Assembly (NCBI GenBank): GCA_964558295.1
Contig: CAZLDQ010000306.1
Location: 1 to 5,439 of the forward strand
DNA length: 5,439 nt
DNA from: JBDKTH01 sp964558295
Lineage (GTDB): Bacteria > Planctomycetota > Planctomycetia > Pirellulales > Thermoguttaceae
Direction of reading: 5' to 3'
Of the stretch, positions 1 to 5,439 are shown piece after piece. The first letter of the stretch is position 1. Every line of letters begins with the position of its first letter. The translations under genes were made by a program, and so were the position numbers. The notes under the pieces are model-generated. The model searched no databases. It saw nothing but the letters and a program-made list of their open reading frames with translations, and was not told the DNA's origin.

Positions 1-83
1 CCTATTGACGTTTCTCGCTCACCGCCACTGCGCGCAAAAGCTGACGTGCACCCGTAGCGGGCGGGCCCACGCGTCGATTCGTT

Positions 84-132
84 CCCTCTCCTAGCACGGT
101 AGAGGGGTGGGAAGCCGCCTTTCTCCCCCTCT
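84..132 (+). other. Two alternative hairpins upstream of the CHAD gene
   Basis: CCCTCT at 84-89 can pair with AGAGGG at 101-106 around a short loop that itself holds a CC/GG pair. The same AGAGGGG (101-107) can instead pair perfectly with CCCCTCT at 126-132. The two folds cannot coexist. No T-run follows either stem, so neither is a classical intrinsic terminator. They could be the 3' end of an upstream transcript, an attenuator-like leader if transcription starts further upstream, or chance in a GC-rich stretch. Nothing else supportable was seen in 1-232: forward frames 1 to 3 are closed by stops at 55-57, 92-94 and 6-8, and no recognisable protein ends or starts there. Confidence 0.25.
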
Positions 133-149
133 TGGTGATTACGTCCCAC

Positions 150-178
150 TTGCGATGCCAAGGCCTGCTGTGTAGCAT
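150..178 (+). promoter_or_regulatory. Weak sigma-70-like promoter candidate for the polyP cluster
   Basis: TTGCGA (150-155) and TAGCAT (173-178) are separated by 17 nt. Each matches the -35 and -10 consensus only partly. A start near 185 would give a 5' leader of about 48 nt before the CHAD gene. This is the best pair I could find in the upstream region, but a match of this quality is expected by chance fairly often. Confidence 0.2.
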
Positions 179-232
179 TCCAGATGGATTGGGCCGACCG
201 ATTGTCTTGTCCTTTGCGTCCCGTCACATCCC

Positions 233-1378
233 ATGAAGTCCCGCAAAAACAGCTATGATCGGCGATTGGCTGCGCAATACCTGCGAAAGCAGTTGAAGCA
301 GCTTGCTAGCCAATTCGAGGGGATCCGTGGGGCGGAGCATACGGAAGCGATTCACTATGCCCGGGTTGCCTCCCGGCGTCTGCATGCGGCGCTGCGGATG
401 TGTGACGCTTGGTTTTCGGGCAAGATGCTCAAGCGGTGGCGCAAAGAGATTCGGCGGTTGACCAAAGAGCTGGGCGACGCCCGGGATAAGGATGTGCAGA
501 TCGAGTTTGTTAGCGGCCTGCTCTGTGCGCTGGACGACCGGGCGTACTGCCCGGGGATCGCTCGACTGCTGGTCAAGTTGGAACGGGCCCGGGAGGCGTT
601 GCAGCGGGAGGTGCTGGAGGCCCTCGACCATTTTCAAACGAGTGGGGTTCCCGAGGAGATCAGCGTCGAGACAAAGGCGTTGATCGCCAAGACACGCGTG
701 TCCGACGACGAGTCCCAGCGGCAGACCTCGCTGCGTCGGTTGGGGAAACACCTCCTCGAACGGCTGGACGAGTTTTTGCCCCATCAAGAGTCCCTCACCC
801 GGCCAGACGACCAAGCGGCACATCATGCGATGCGGATCGCCGCCAAGCATCTGCGGTATACGATGGAGATCTGCAAGCCGGCCTACGAGGGGCGACTCGA
901 GGAGTTCCTTGCCGTGGTCAAAGAGATCCAGGGGCTTTTGGGCGAGATCCATGACTGTGACGTGTGGGTCGAACAACTCGACGCCTTCTTGGAGGACGAG
1001 CGGGAGCGAATCATCGCCTGCTATGGACACGAGGCCCCCTTGGCCCGGCTTGAACCGGGAATCGCCTATTTCCGGGAGGATCGGAAGCGGCAACGGGCCG
1101 AACGGTTCGAGCGCCTGGTCGTCTATTGGCGTCAACTGGACGAGCGGACGACGTGGTCCCGCTTGCGGCAACTCCTCTCCACCCCCTTAGCCCTCGCACG
1201 GGAAGGTCTCTCCGCCGAGGCCGAAGAGGACGACCAGCGTGGCTTGGCCAAGCCGTCGTCCCAACCAGAACCGACATCACAACCTCAACACCCCAACGGG
1301 GATGCCCAGCCGTACCATGAACAGGTTCGTGCTGGACAGTCCTCCGAATATCCTCCGTCTGCGGCAGGAAGTCAGTAG
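233..1378 (+). CDS. CHAD domain-containing polyphosphate-associated protein
   Basis: This 381-residue protein has two CHAD half-repeats. The first runs from HYARVASRRLHAAL (41-54) to LGDARDKDV (80-88); the second from HHAMRIAAKHLRYTMEI (197-213) to LGEIHDCDVW (236-245). These are the conserved helices of the family, rich in Arg, Lys and His, and their basic faces are known to bind polyphosphate. No signal peptide or membrane segment is visible, so it should be cytoplasmic. The domain covers roughly residues 10-315; residues from about 327 to the end are acidic and then Pro/Gln/Ser-rich and look disordered. The ATG is the first possible start after an in-frame TAG at 173-175, with no in-frame ATG, GTG or TTG between; no Shine-Dalgarno is visible. 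CYTH domains often accompany CHAD, but none is present. Arg codons favour CGG, unlike ppk1, which favours CGC. The specific role (storage, targeting or scaffold for Ppx/Ppk) is inferred from the neighbours. Confidence 0.9.
   Translation: MKSRKNSYDRRLAAQYLRKQLKQLASQFEGIRGAEHTEAIHYARVASRRLHAALRMCDAWFSGKMLKRWRKEIRRLTKELGDARDKDVQIEFVSGLLCALDDRAYCPGIARLLVKLERAREALQREVLEALDHFQTSGVPEEISVETKALIAKTRVSDDESQRQTSLRRLGKHLLERLDEFLPHQESLTRPDDQAAHHAMRIAAKHLRYTMEICKPAYEGRLEEFLAVVKEIQGLLGEIHDCDVWVEQLDAFLEDERERIIACYGHEAPLARLEPGIAYFREDRKRQRAERFERLVVYWRQLDERTTWSRLRQLLSTPLALAREGLSAEAEEDDQRGLAKPSSQPEPTSQPQHPNGDAQPYHEQVRAGQSSEYPPSAAGSQ
1366..1370 (+). promoter_or_regulatory. Possible distant ribosome binding site for ppx
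   Basis: AGGAA lies in the last codons of the CHAD gene, 14 nt before the ppx ATG at 1385. The spacing is longer than ideal. Together with the 6-nt gap between the CHAD stop and the ppx start, it suggests that ppx is translated mainly by ribosomes arriving from the CHAD gene. Confidence 0.25.
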
Positions 1379-1384
1379 TCCGTC

Positions 1385-2974
1385 ATGGAGTTGAGCAATC
1401 CGCTGCCCGAAGACAAACCGATCAACAAACCCGAAGCCGGGGCGGTCACCCGAACGGTGGCGGCCATCGACATCGGCGCCAACGCGATCCGAATGGCCAT
1501 CGCGCAAGTGCTTCCCGACGGGGGTGTCGAGGTGCTCGAACGGCTGCAACGAGCGGTCCGCATGGGGCAAGACACCTTCCGCCGCGGACGGCTCGGCGCC
1601 CAGAGCATGCGTGCCGCTGTGGCCGTCCTCCGCGACTACAAGGGACTGCTCGAGCTTTACAAGGTCGAACGGGTTCGCGCCGTGACCACCAGTGCTGTGC
1701 GCGAGGCGGTCAACGCCGACAACTTTCTCGACCGAATCTTCATGGCCACGGGGCTGAACGTCGAGGTCATCGCCACCAGCGAAGAGAGCCGCCTGACGGT
1801 CTCCGCCGTGCGTCAGGCGCTAGGCGACGCGCTGGGCCTCAACCACGGGCCGGCCCTGATCGCCGACGTCGGCGGCGGCAGCACCTTGCTCACCTTGCTG
1901 GAAGACGGCGAGGTAACCAATTCGGTCGCCCTCCGCCTGGGCTCGATCCGCCTCCAGGAGATGCTCTCCACCAGCGAGGAACCGCCGCAGCGTTCTGCGG
2001 AACTGTTGCGGCATTACATCGACAGCGTGGTCACCTCCGCCCAGCGGTCCGTATCGCTGGCTGGCCTCCGCTCCGTGGTGGCCGTTGGGGGCGACGCCCG
2101 CTTCGCCGCACGCGAAGCCGGGCATCCGACCGCCTCAACCGAACTCTACACCATTTCACGCGACGATTTCGACAAGCTGGTCCGCCGCTGCGTGCGCCAT
2201 ACGCCCGAGGAACTGGCCAAACGTTTCGGGCTCCCCTTTGCCGAGGCCGAAACGCTCATTCCGGCGCTGTTGGTCTACCAGTATCTTCTCCATCTGACGG
2301 GAGCCGAGCAAATGCTTGTCTCGCGGGTGTCGATGCGCGACGGCCTGGTGTTGGAATTGGCTCGCAGCGTGACGGGAGCCGAAGACCCGGCGATGCTCGA
2401 AGGGGTGATCCATTCGGCGATGGCCTTGGCCGAAAAGTACAAGGCCGACCCCGAACATGCCCAAACCGTGGCCGACTTGGCCGTGCGTCTGTTCAACGAA
2501 CTGCAGGTCGACCACGGCCTGGGGCCCCGGCAACGGCTCCTGCTACGCGTGGCCGCGTTGCTGCACGAAGTCGGCGGCTACGTCAGCAACCTCGCCCATC
2601 ACAAGCACAGCTTTTACCTGATCACCAATTCGGAAATCTTCGGGCTCAACCGGAACGAGGTACAGATCGTCGCCCACATCGCCCGCTACCATCGTCGTAG
2701 TGGCCCGAAGCTCACACACCAGGAATACATGGCCCTGCCCCGGGAAGCCCGGGTAACAATCAACAAACTGGCGGCGATCCTCCGCGTCGCCGACGCCCTT
2801 TCGCGGGGCCACATCAAGCAGGTCGGTACGCTGAAGTTCGAACGCCATGGTGACGAACTGATCGTCCACGTTCCCGGCCAACTCGACTTCATCCTGGAAA
2901 AACGCGCCGTGGCCGCCAAAGGCGATATGTTCGAGGACGTCTACGGAATGCGCGTCCGGTTGGAGGAAGCCTGA
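1385..2974 (+). CDS. ppx: Ppx/GppA family exopolyphosphatase (long, HD-containing form) with altered phosphate loops
   Basis: At 529 residues it matches the long Ppx form (E. coli Ppx is about 513). Ppx releases phosphate from polyP ends; the related GppA acts on pppGpp. The ASKHA fold is visible: phosphate loop 1 AAIDIGANAIRMAIAQV (26-42), TTSAVREAV (101-109), IATSEESRL (129-137), phosphate loop 2 DVGGGSTLL (161-169), LRLGSIRL (183-190) and VVAVGGDARF (231-240). An HD-like domain follows (about 335-475) with LLHEVG (392-397), HHKHSFYLI (405-413) and HIARYHRR (431-438), then a C-terminal domain to residue 529. Loop 1 has GANA where the family usually has GSNS. Loop 2 ends GGGSTL where the family has GGGSTE; that Glu corresponds to E. 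coli E150. The likely catalytic Glu (E134) and Asp (D161) remain. The family call is firm; activity and substrate (polyP or pppGpp) are uncertain. The next Met (32 to 37 region) lies inside loop 1, so the first ATG is right. It follows the CHAD gene by 6 nt. Confidence 0.9.
   Translation: MELSNPLPEDKPINKPEAGAVTRTVAAIDIGANAIRMAIAQVLPDGGVEVLERLQRAVRMGQDTFRRGRLGAQSMRAAVAVLRDYKGLLELYKVERVRAVTTSAVREAVNADNFLDRIFMATGLNVEVIATSEESRLTVSAVRQALGDALGLNHGPALIADVGGGSTLLTLLEDGEVTNSVALRLGSIRLQEMLSTSEEPPQRSAELLRHYIDSVVTSAQRSVSLAGLRSVVAVGGDARFAAREAGHPTASTELYTISRDDFDKLVRRCVRHTPEELAKRFGLPFAEAETLIPALLVYQYLLHLTGAEQMLVSRVSMRDGLVLELARSVTGAEDPAMLEGVIHSAMALAEKYKADPEHAQTVADLAVRLFNELQVDHGLGPRQRLLLRVAALLHEVGGYVSNLAHHKHSFYLITNSEIFGLNRNEVQIVAHIARYHRRSGPKLTHQEYMALPREARVTINKLAAILRVADALSRGHIKQVGTLKFERHGDELIVHVPGQLDFILEKRAVAAKGDMFEDVYGMRVRLEEA
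2962..2966 (+). promoter_or_regulatory. Shine-Dalgarno GGAGG for the leader ORF at 2974
   Basis: GGAGG in the last codons of ppx lies 7 nt before the ATG at 2974-2976, an ideal spacing. It is the best ribosome binding site in the window, and it serves a 38-codon ORF rather than one of the three main genes. It could be accidental, since the bases also encode the conserved-looking end of Ppx (Leu-Glu-Glu). Confidence 0.35.
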
Positions 2975-3090
2975 TGGGTTTCCGATGTGGGATTTCCGAT
3001 TTGGGGTTGGAGGCTCTCCGCGGAAGGGCTGGCTGTTCCAAATCCGGAATTCCAAATTCCAAATCAGAAATCCCAAATCCCAAATCCTAA
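2974..3090 (+). CDS. Possible 38-codon leader ORF between ppx and ppk1
   Basis: The ATG overlaps the ppx stop as TGATG, the usual layout for stop-restart coupling, and has a GGAGG 7 nt upstream. The ORF ends at TAA 3088-3090, 15 nt before the ppk1 ATG, and is in the same frame as ppk1. The peptide starts MGFRCGISDLGLE and ends IPNSKSEIPNPKS. It is almost wholly encoded by heptad repeats, so I see no domain and do not expect a function from its sequence. It may serve to carry ribosomes from ppx to ppk1, which lacks its own Shine-Dalgarno. It may equally be an accident of repeat insertion, or the remnant of an older, longer ppk1 start. Confidence 0.3.
   Translation: MGFRCGISDLGLEALRGRAGCSKSGIPNSKSEIPNPKS
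2977..3011 (+). repeat. Heptanucleotide repeats, GATTTGG orientation (left arm)
   Basis: Five consecutive 7-nt units start at 2977, 2984, 2991, 2998 and 3005. The central three are GATGTGG, GATTTCC and GATTTGG; the outer two are degenerate. The unit is the reverse complement of the CCAAATC unit in the array at 3038-3100, so the two form an inverted pair. The left arm starts three bases after the ppx stop. Confidence 0.75.
2984..3079 (+). other. Long inverted repeat / potential RNA hairpin before ppk1
   Basis: Positions 2984-3004 are complementary to 3059-3079 at 19 of 21 positions, with 54 nt between the arms. Other registers are possible because the arms are made of 7-nt units, for example 2991-3004 with 3038-3051 allowing a bulge. 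In mRNA this would put a stable structure inside the ppx-ppk1 gap and close to the ppk1 start. No T-run follows, so it is not a classical terminator. It might protect the ppx mRNA 3' end or lower ppk1 translation; both are inference. Confidence 0.55.
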
Positions 3091-3100
3091 ATCGCAAGTC
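3038..3100 (+). repeat. Nine-unit heptanucleotide array, consensus CCAAATC
   Basis: Nine units in unbroken 7-nt register begin at 3038, 3045, 3052, 3059, 3066, 3073, 3080, 3087 and 3094. Four are exactly CCAAATC (3038, 3059, 3073, 3080). The others differ at one or a few positions, for example CCAAATT, AGAAATC and CTAAATC. The array stops five bases before the ppk1 ATG, so it makes up nearly all of the ppk1 upstream region and leaves no room for a Shine-Dalgarno. Similar degenerate A/T-rich heptads are, to my recollection, common between genes in planctomycetes and some other bacteria. The CTAAATC unit at 3087 creates the in-frame TAA before ppk1. Confidence 0.85.
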
Positions 3101-3105
3101 CGAAG

Positions 3106-5229
3106 ATGGCCAAGAACGAACCCAAGTCCCCGGAACTCTACATCAATCGTGAACTGAGCTGGTTGGAGTTCAACGACCGCGTGATGCGAGAAGGACTCTC
3201 CGAAGAGCTGCCGCTGCTGGAACGCTTGAAGTTTCTGGCAATCGTCAGTTCCAATCTCGACGAGTTTTTCATGATCCGCGTGGCCGGCCTGATGCAACAG
3301 CGTGCCGCCGGCGTGCGCCGCCGCGATCTGGCGGGGTTGACGCCCAATCAGCAGTTGAGCGCCATCAGCCAGCGGGCGCATCGACTGGTCGCCGAACAGA
3401 CCGCCGGCATTCGTCAGGCACTCGGCAAACTGGCCCAGGAAGGGCTGCGTGTCTTCGAGCCTGAGGAGTGGACGCCCGAGCAGACGCAGTATCTCCGTTC
3501 CTACTTCGCTCAGGAAATCCTTCCTGTGCTGACGCCCTTGGCTGTCCAGGAGATCGAGCCGGCGCCGCTGTTACCCGGCCTCCAGTTGCACGTGGCCCTG
3601 GTGATCGTCGCGGAAAACAGCGAAGACACGACAGAGAAAGTGGCCGTCGTCCCCGTCCCCACGCAGTTCGACCGCTTTATCAGCATTCCTGCAGGGGAGG
3701 GCGTGCAGTTGGTCCGGCTGGAGGATGTCATCGCCGCCAACGCGCGGATGCTCTTTCCCGGCTTCACCGTGCTGGCCACGACCATCTTCCGCATCACCCG
3801 CGACGCCGATGTGGCGATCCAGGACGACGATGTGAGCGACCTGCTCAGCGTGCTCGAAGAAGCTGTATTGGCCCGCCGCCGCCGCCGTCCCGTACGTTTG
3901 GAACTTTCGGCCCACGCTGATCCGCGCCTCAAGCAGTGGCTCCAGGAGTCGTTGCATCTGGGGGATGAAGAGACCTATGAGATCGAGGGGATGCTCAACG
4001 CCAGTTCGTTAATGCAGCTGGTCAACTATCGGGGCTTCGAGCAACTCCGAGCCCCCGACTGGCCCCCGCAACCGCCCCGCGATCTGATCGGTGCGGAAGA
4101 TCTTTGGCAAACGCTTGCAGAACGCGACGTGCTGCTGTTTCATCCGTACGAGAGCTTCGACCCCGTCGTGCAACTCGTCCAGCAGGCCGCCGAGGACCCC
4201 AATGTGCTGGCGATCAAGCAGACCCTCTATCGCACCAGCGGCGACTCGCCGATCGTACGGGCTTTGGAACGGGCGGGAGAAAACGGTAAAGAGGTCACCG
4301 TGTTGGTGGAACTCAAAGCCCGCTTCGACGAAAGCCGCAACATCCATTGGGCCCGACGTCTCGAAGACGCCGGCTGCCATGTGATTTACGGCATCGCGGG
4401 CCTGAAGCCGCATGCCAAGGCCCTCCTGATCGTCCGCCGCGAATCGCAGCGCATTCGCCGTTACGTGCACCTCTCCACCGGCAATTACAACGACCGCACC
4501 GCCCGCCTCTATTCCGACCTGGGCCTGATGACCAGCGACCGCGATCTGACCGCCGACGTGGCCGCTTTGTTCAACCTCTTGACCGGTTACTCCGAAGCCG
4601 TCGGCTGGTCGATGCTTACCGTCGAGCCCGGACGCCTCAAGCAACGCTTCATCGATCTGATCGATCGCGAGGTTCAGGTCTCCACCCCCGACCGTCCCGG
4701 CCTGATCATGGCCAAGATCAACTCGCTCCAGGACGCCGAGATCTGCCGGGCCCTCGTCCGGGCGAGCCAGGGGGGCGTCAAAGTCCTGCTCAACGTTCGC
4801 GGCGTCTGCGGCCTCCGTCCCGGTTTGCCCAAGTTGACCGAGAACATCGAAGTCCGCTCGATCGTCGACCGCTACCTCGAACATGCTCGGATCTTCTACT
4901 TTCAAAACGGCGGGCACGAAGAACTCTACATGTCCAGCGCCGACTGGATGCACCGCAACCTCGAACGCCGCGTCGAGACGATCTTCCCCATCGCCGACGC
5001 CAATCTGCGCCGCCGCCTGATCGGGATTCTCAAAACCTACTTCGACGACAACACGAAGGCTCGCCGTCTGTTGTCCGACGGGACCTATGAAAAAGTCCCG
5101 CAAGTGGGCCCACGCATCCGCGCCCAAGAGCGATTCTACCGCGAGGCCGTCGCCGCCGCCCGCGCCGCTGAGCGTGCCGAGCTCGCCGAACTCCGCTTCC
5201 GCCCCCTGACTCCGCCCAAGGAGTCGTAA
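3106..5229 (+). CDS. ppk1: Polyphosphate kinase 1
   Basis: Ppk1 reversibly transfers the gamma-phosphate of ATP to growing polyP through a phosphohistidine intermediate. The 707 residues are close to the family norm (E. coli 688). The N-terminal helical domain has LYINRELSWLEFN (11-23) and SSNLDEFFMIRV (48-59). The head domain follows to about residue 320, and then come the two phospholipase D-like catalytic domains: KQTLYRT (371-377), ELKARFDESRNIHWARRL (402-419), GLKPHAKALLI (432-442), LSTGNYNDRTARLYSD (456-471), LLNVRGVCGLRPG (561-573) and DRYLEHARIFYF (588-599). H436 aligns with the autophosphorylated H435 of E. coli and H593 with H592; N50, R376, R406, Y469 and R565 match ATP- and Mg-contact residues. 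The catalytic set looks intact. The C-terminal tail (about 675-707) is Ala/Glu/Arg-rich and helical. The start is the first ATG after an in-frame TAA at 3088-3090; no Shine-Dalgarno precedes it. It lies 131 nt after ppx, likely in the same transcript. Confidence 0.97.
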   Translation: MAKNEPKSPELYINRELSWLEFNDRVMREGLSEELPLLERLKFLAIVSSNLDEFFMIRVAGLMQQRAAGVRRRDLAGLTPNQQLSAISQRAHRLVAEQTAGIRQALGKLAQEGLRVFEPEEWTPEQTQYLRSYFAQEILPVLTPLAVQEIEPAPLLPGLQLHVALVIVAENSEDTTEKVAVVPVPTQFDRFISIPAGEGVQLVRLEDVIAANARMLFPGFTVLATTIFRITRDADVAIQDDDVSDLLSVLEEAVLARRRRRPVRLELSAHADPRLKQWLQESLHLGDEETYEIEGMLNASSLMQLVNYRGFEQLRAPDWPPQPPRDLIGAEDLWQTLAERDVLLFHPYESFDPVVQLVQQAAEDPNVLAIKQTLYRTSGDSPIVRALERAGENGKEVTVLVELKARFDESRNIHWARRLEDAGCHVIYGIAGLKPHAKALLIVRRESQRIRRYVHLSTGNYNDRTARLYSDLGLMTSDRDLTADVAALFNLLTGYSEAVGWSMLTVEPGRLKQRFIDLIDREVQVSTPDRPGLIMAKINSLQDAEICRALVRASQGGVKVLLNVRGVCGLRPGLPKLTENIEVRSIVDRYLEHARIFYFQNGGHEELYMSSADWMHRNLERRVETIFPIADANLRRRLIGILKTYFDDNTKARRLLSDGTYEKVPQVGPRIRAQERFYREAVAAARAAERAELAELRFRPLTPPKES

Positions 5230-5286
5230 CCTCTCCCCGCTAACAGCCCGTTGAACAAGTCACTTTCGGCCAGACGAGTTGTCCAA

Positions 5287-5338
5287 GGGGCGAGTTTTGG
5301 CCGGCGAGGGGGAACGTCGTGAAGGGGGCGAGGTTTGG
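5287..5338 (+). repeat. Short imperfect direct repeats, G-rich
   Basis: GGGGCGAGTTTTGG (5287-5300) recurs as GGGGCGAGGTTTGG (5325-5338), 13 of 14 identical and offset by 38 nt. Nearby, TCGTGAAGG occurs at 5317-5325 and again at 5341-5349. The two repeat pairs have different offsets, so this is not a simple tandem array. Confidence 0.5.
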
Positions 5339-5343
5339 GCTCG

Positions 5344-5375
5344 TGAAGGCTGCGGTCGCCTTCAGGAGCCGCAGC
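5344..5375 (+). other. Two competing hairpins downstream of ppk1
   Basis: TGAAGGC (5344-5350) pairs perfectly with GCCTTCA (5358-5364) around a 7-nt loop. GCTGCGG (5349-5355) pairs perfectly with CCGCAGC (5369-5375) around a 13-nt loop that contains the first stem's 3' arm. The folds share bases and exclude each other. No T-run follows, so I do not call an intrinsic terminator, though either could still stabilise or end the ppk1 transcript, which finishes about 115 nt upstream. Confidence 0.35.
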
Positions 5376-5439
5376 GTGGCAAATAGGGCAAAACGCAAGC
5401 TGTCGGCAAGCGAGCCGCCCGCCTGCAAGGCCCGGGCGG

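Larger units (their letters stand above)
5230..5439. other. Non-coding tail after ppk1; candidate dispersed repeat
   Basis: No convincing gene is present. The segment 5241-5275, containing CAGCCCGTTGAACAAGTC, resembles (from memory) sequences that recur between genes in planctomycete-like genomes, possibly as ends of mobile or miniature elements. No transposase fragment or matching second end is visible before the window stops at 5439. The minus-strand ORF over 5240-5428 has no recognisable motif. The base composition becomes strongly G-rich on the plus strand from about 5285 to 5340. Confidence 0.35.

Noticed and set aside
224..1171. 315-residue minus-strand ORF opposite the CHAD gene
   Set aside because: No recognisable motif; it is the antisense of clear CHAD motifs, and long antisense ORFs are expected at this GC content.
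1317..1394. Small out-of-frame ORF (MNRFVLDSPP...) overlapping the CHAD 3' end and the ppx start
   Set aside because: About 25 codons, no ribosome binding site, not in frame with either gene, and no recognisable motif.
2560..2710. Loss of the HD motif in Ppx because it reads LHEVG
   Set aside because: LHE rather than LHD is, as I recall, also seen in E. coli-type Ppx proteins, so it is not unusual here.
2543..3097. Minus-strand ORFs starting in the heptad array, with repeats such as FRIWDLGF
   Set aside because: The repeated residues come from translating the heptads; the remainder is antisense to the ppx HD-like domain.
2977..3100. CRISPR array
   Set aside because: Units are 7 nt with no spacers, and they occur in both orientations.
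4347..5090. 247-residue plus-strand ORF in another frame of ppk1
   Set aside because: Arg/Pro-rich shift-frame product of GC-rich codons; ppk1 in the correct frame is intact and conserved.
4009..5127. 372-residue minus-strand ORF opposite ppk1
   Set aside because: It lies entirely opposite the conserved catalytic part of ppk1, and its Gly/Val/Asp-rich sequence is what the reverse strand of such codons gives.
5344..5375. Intrinsic terminator for the cluster
   Set aside because: The stems are good but neither is followed by a T-run, and they start about 115 nt after the ppk1 stop.
5240..5428. 62-residue minus-strand ORF after ppk1
   Set aside because: No known motif and no ribosome binding site considered convincing; the region looks like a repeat-type spacer rather than a gene.

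Overview
The window is a compact, one-directional polyphosphate (polyP) gene cluster from a GC-rich bacterium. Three full-length plus-strand genes fill about 90% of it: a CHAD-domain protein (233-1378), an exopolyphosphatase of the Ppx/GppA family (1385-2974) and a class 1 polyphosphate kinase (ppk1, 3106-5229). The GC-rich wobble positions, the near absence of Shine-Dalgarno sequences before the main genes, the heptanucleotide repeat in an intergenic gap and the general look of the proteins suggest a planctomycete (Pirellulales-like). That assignment is an inference from impression; no marker gene here proves it.

Layout. Positions 1-232 hold no gene I can support; there are two mutually exclusive G/C-rich hairpins (84-132) and a weak promoter-like pair (150-178). 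The CHAD gene begins at the first possible start after an in-frame stop. Its stop lies 6 nt before the ppx start, and both genes are in the same frame, so one TAG separates a CHAD protein with a linker-like tail from Ppx. The ppx stop overlaps an ATG (TGATG) that has a good GGAGG at ideal spacing. That ATG opens a 38-codon ORF through a heptad repeat region, ending at a TAA 15 nt before the ppk1 ATG and in the same frame as ppk1. The heptads occur in both orientations and could fold into a long hairpin directly upstream of ppk1. After ppk1, positions 5230-5439 have no recognisable gene but contain G-rich direct repeats, two competing hairpins and a segment that looks like a dispersed repeat.

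How the genes fit together. Ppk1 makes polyP from ATP, Ppx-type enzymes shorten it from the ends, and CHAD domains are helical, basic polyP-binding modules. The cluster therefore reads as synthesis, degradation and binding/targeting of one polymer. The Ppk1 catalytic set is intact. The Ppx homologue, by contrast, departs from the family consensus in both phosphate-binding loops, including loss of an acidic residue usually found in the active site, so its activity should not be assumed.

The most interesting points are the altered Ppx loops, the repeat-built leader ORF and hairpin in front of ppk1, and the single in-frame stop codon between CHAD and Ppx.
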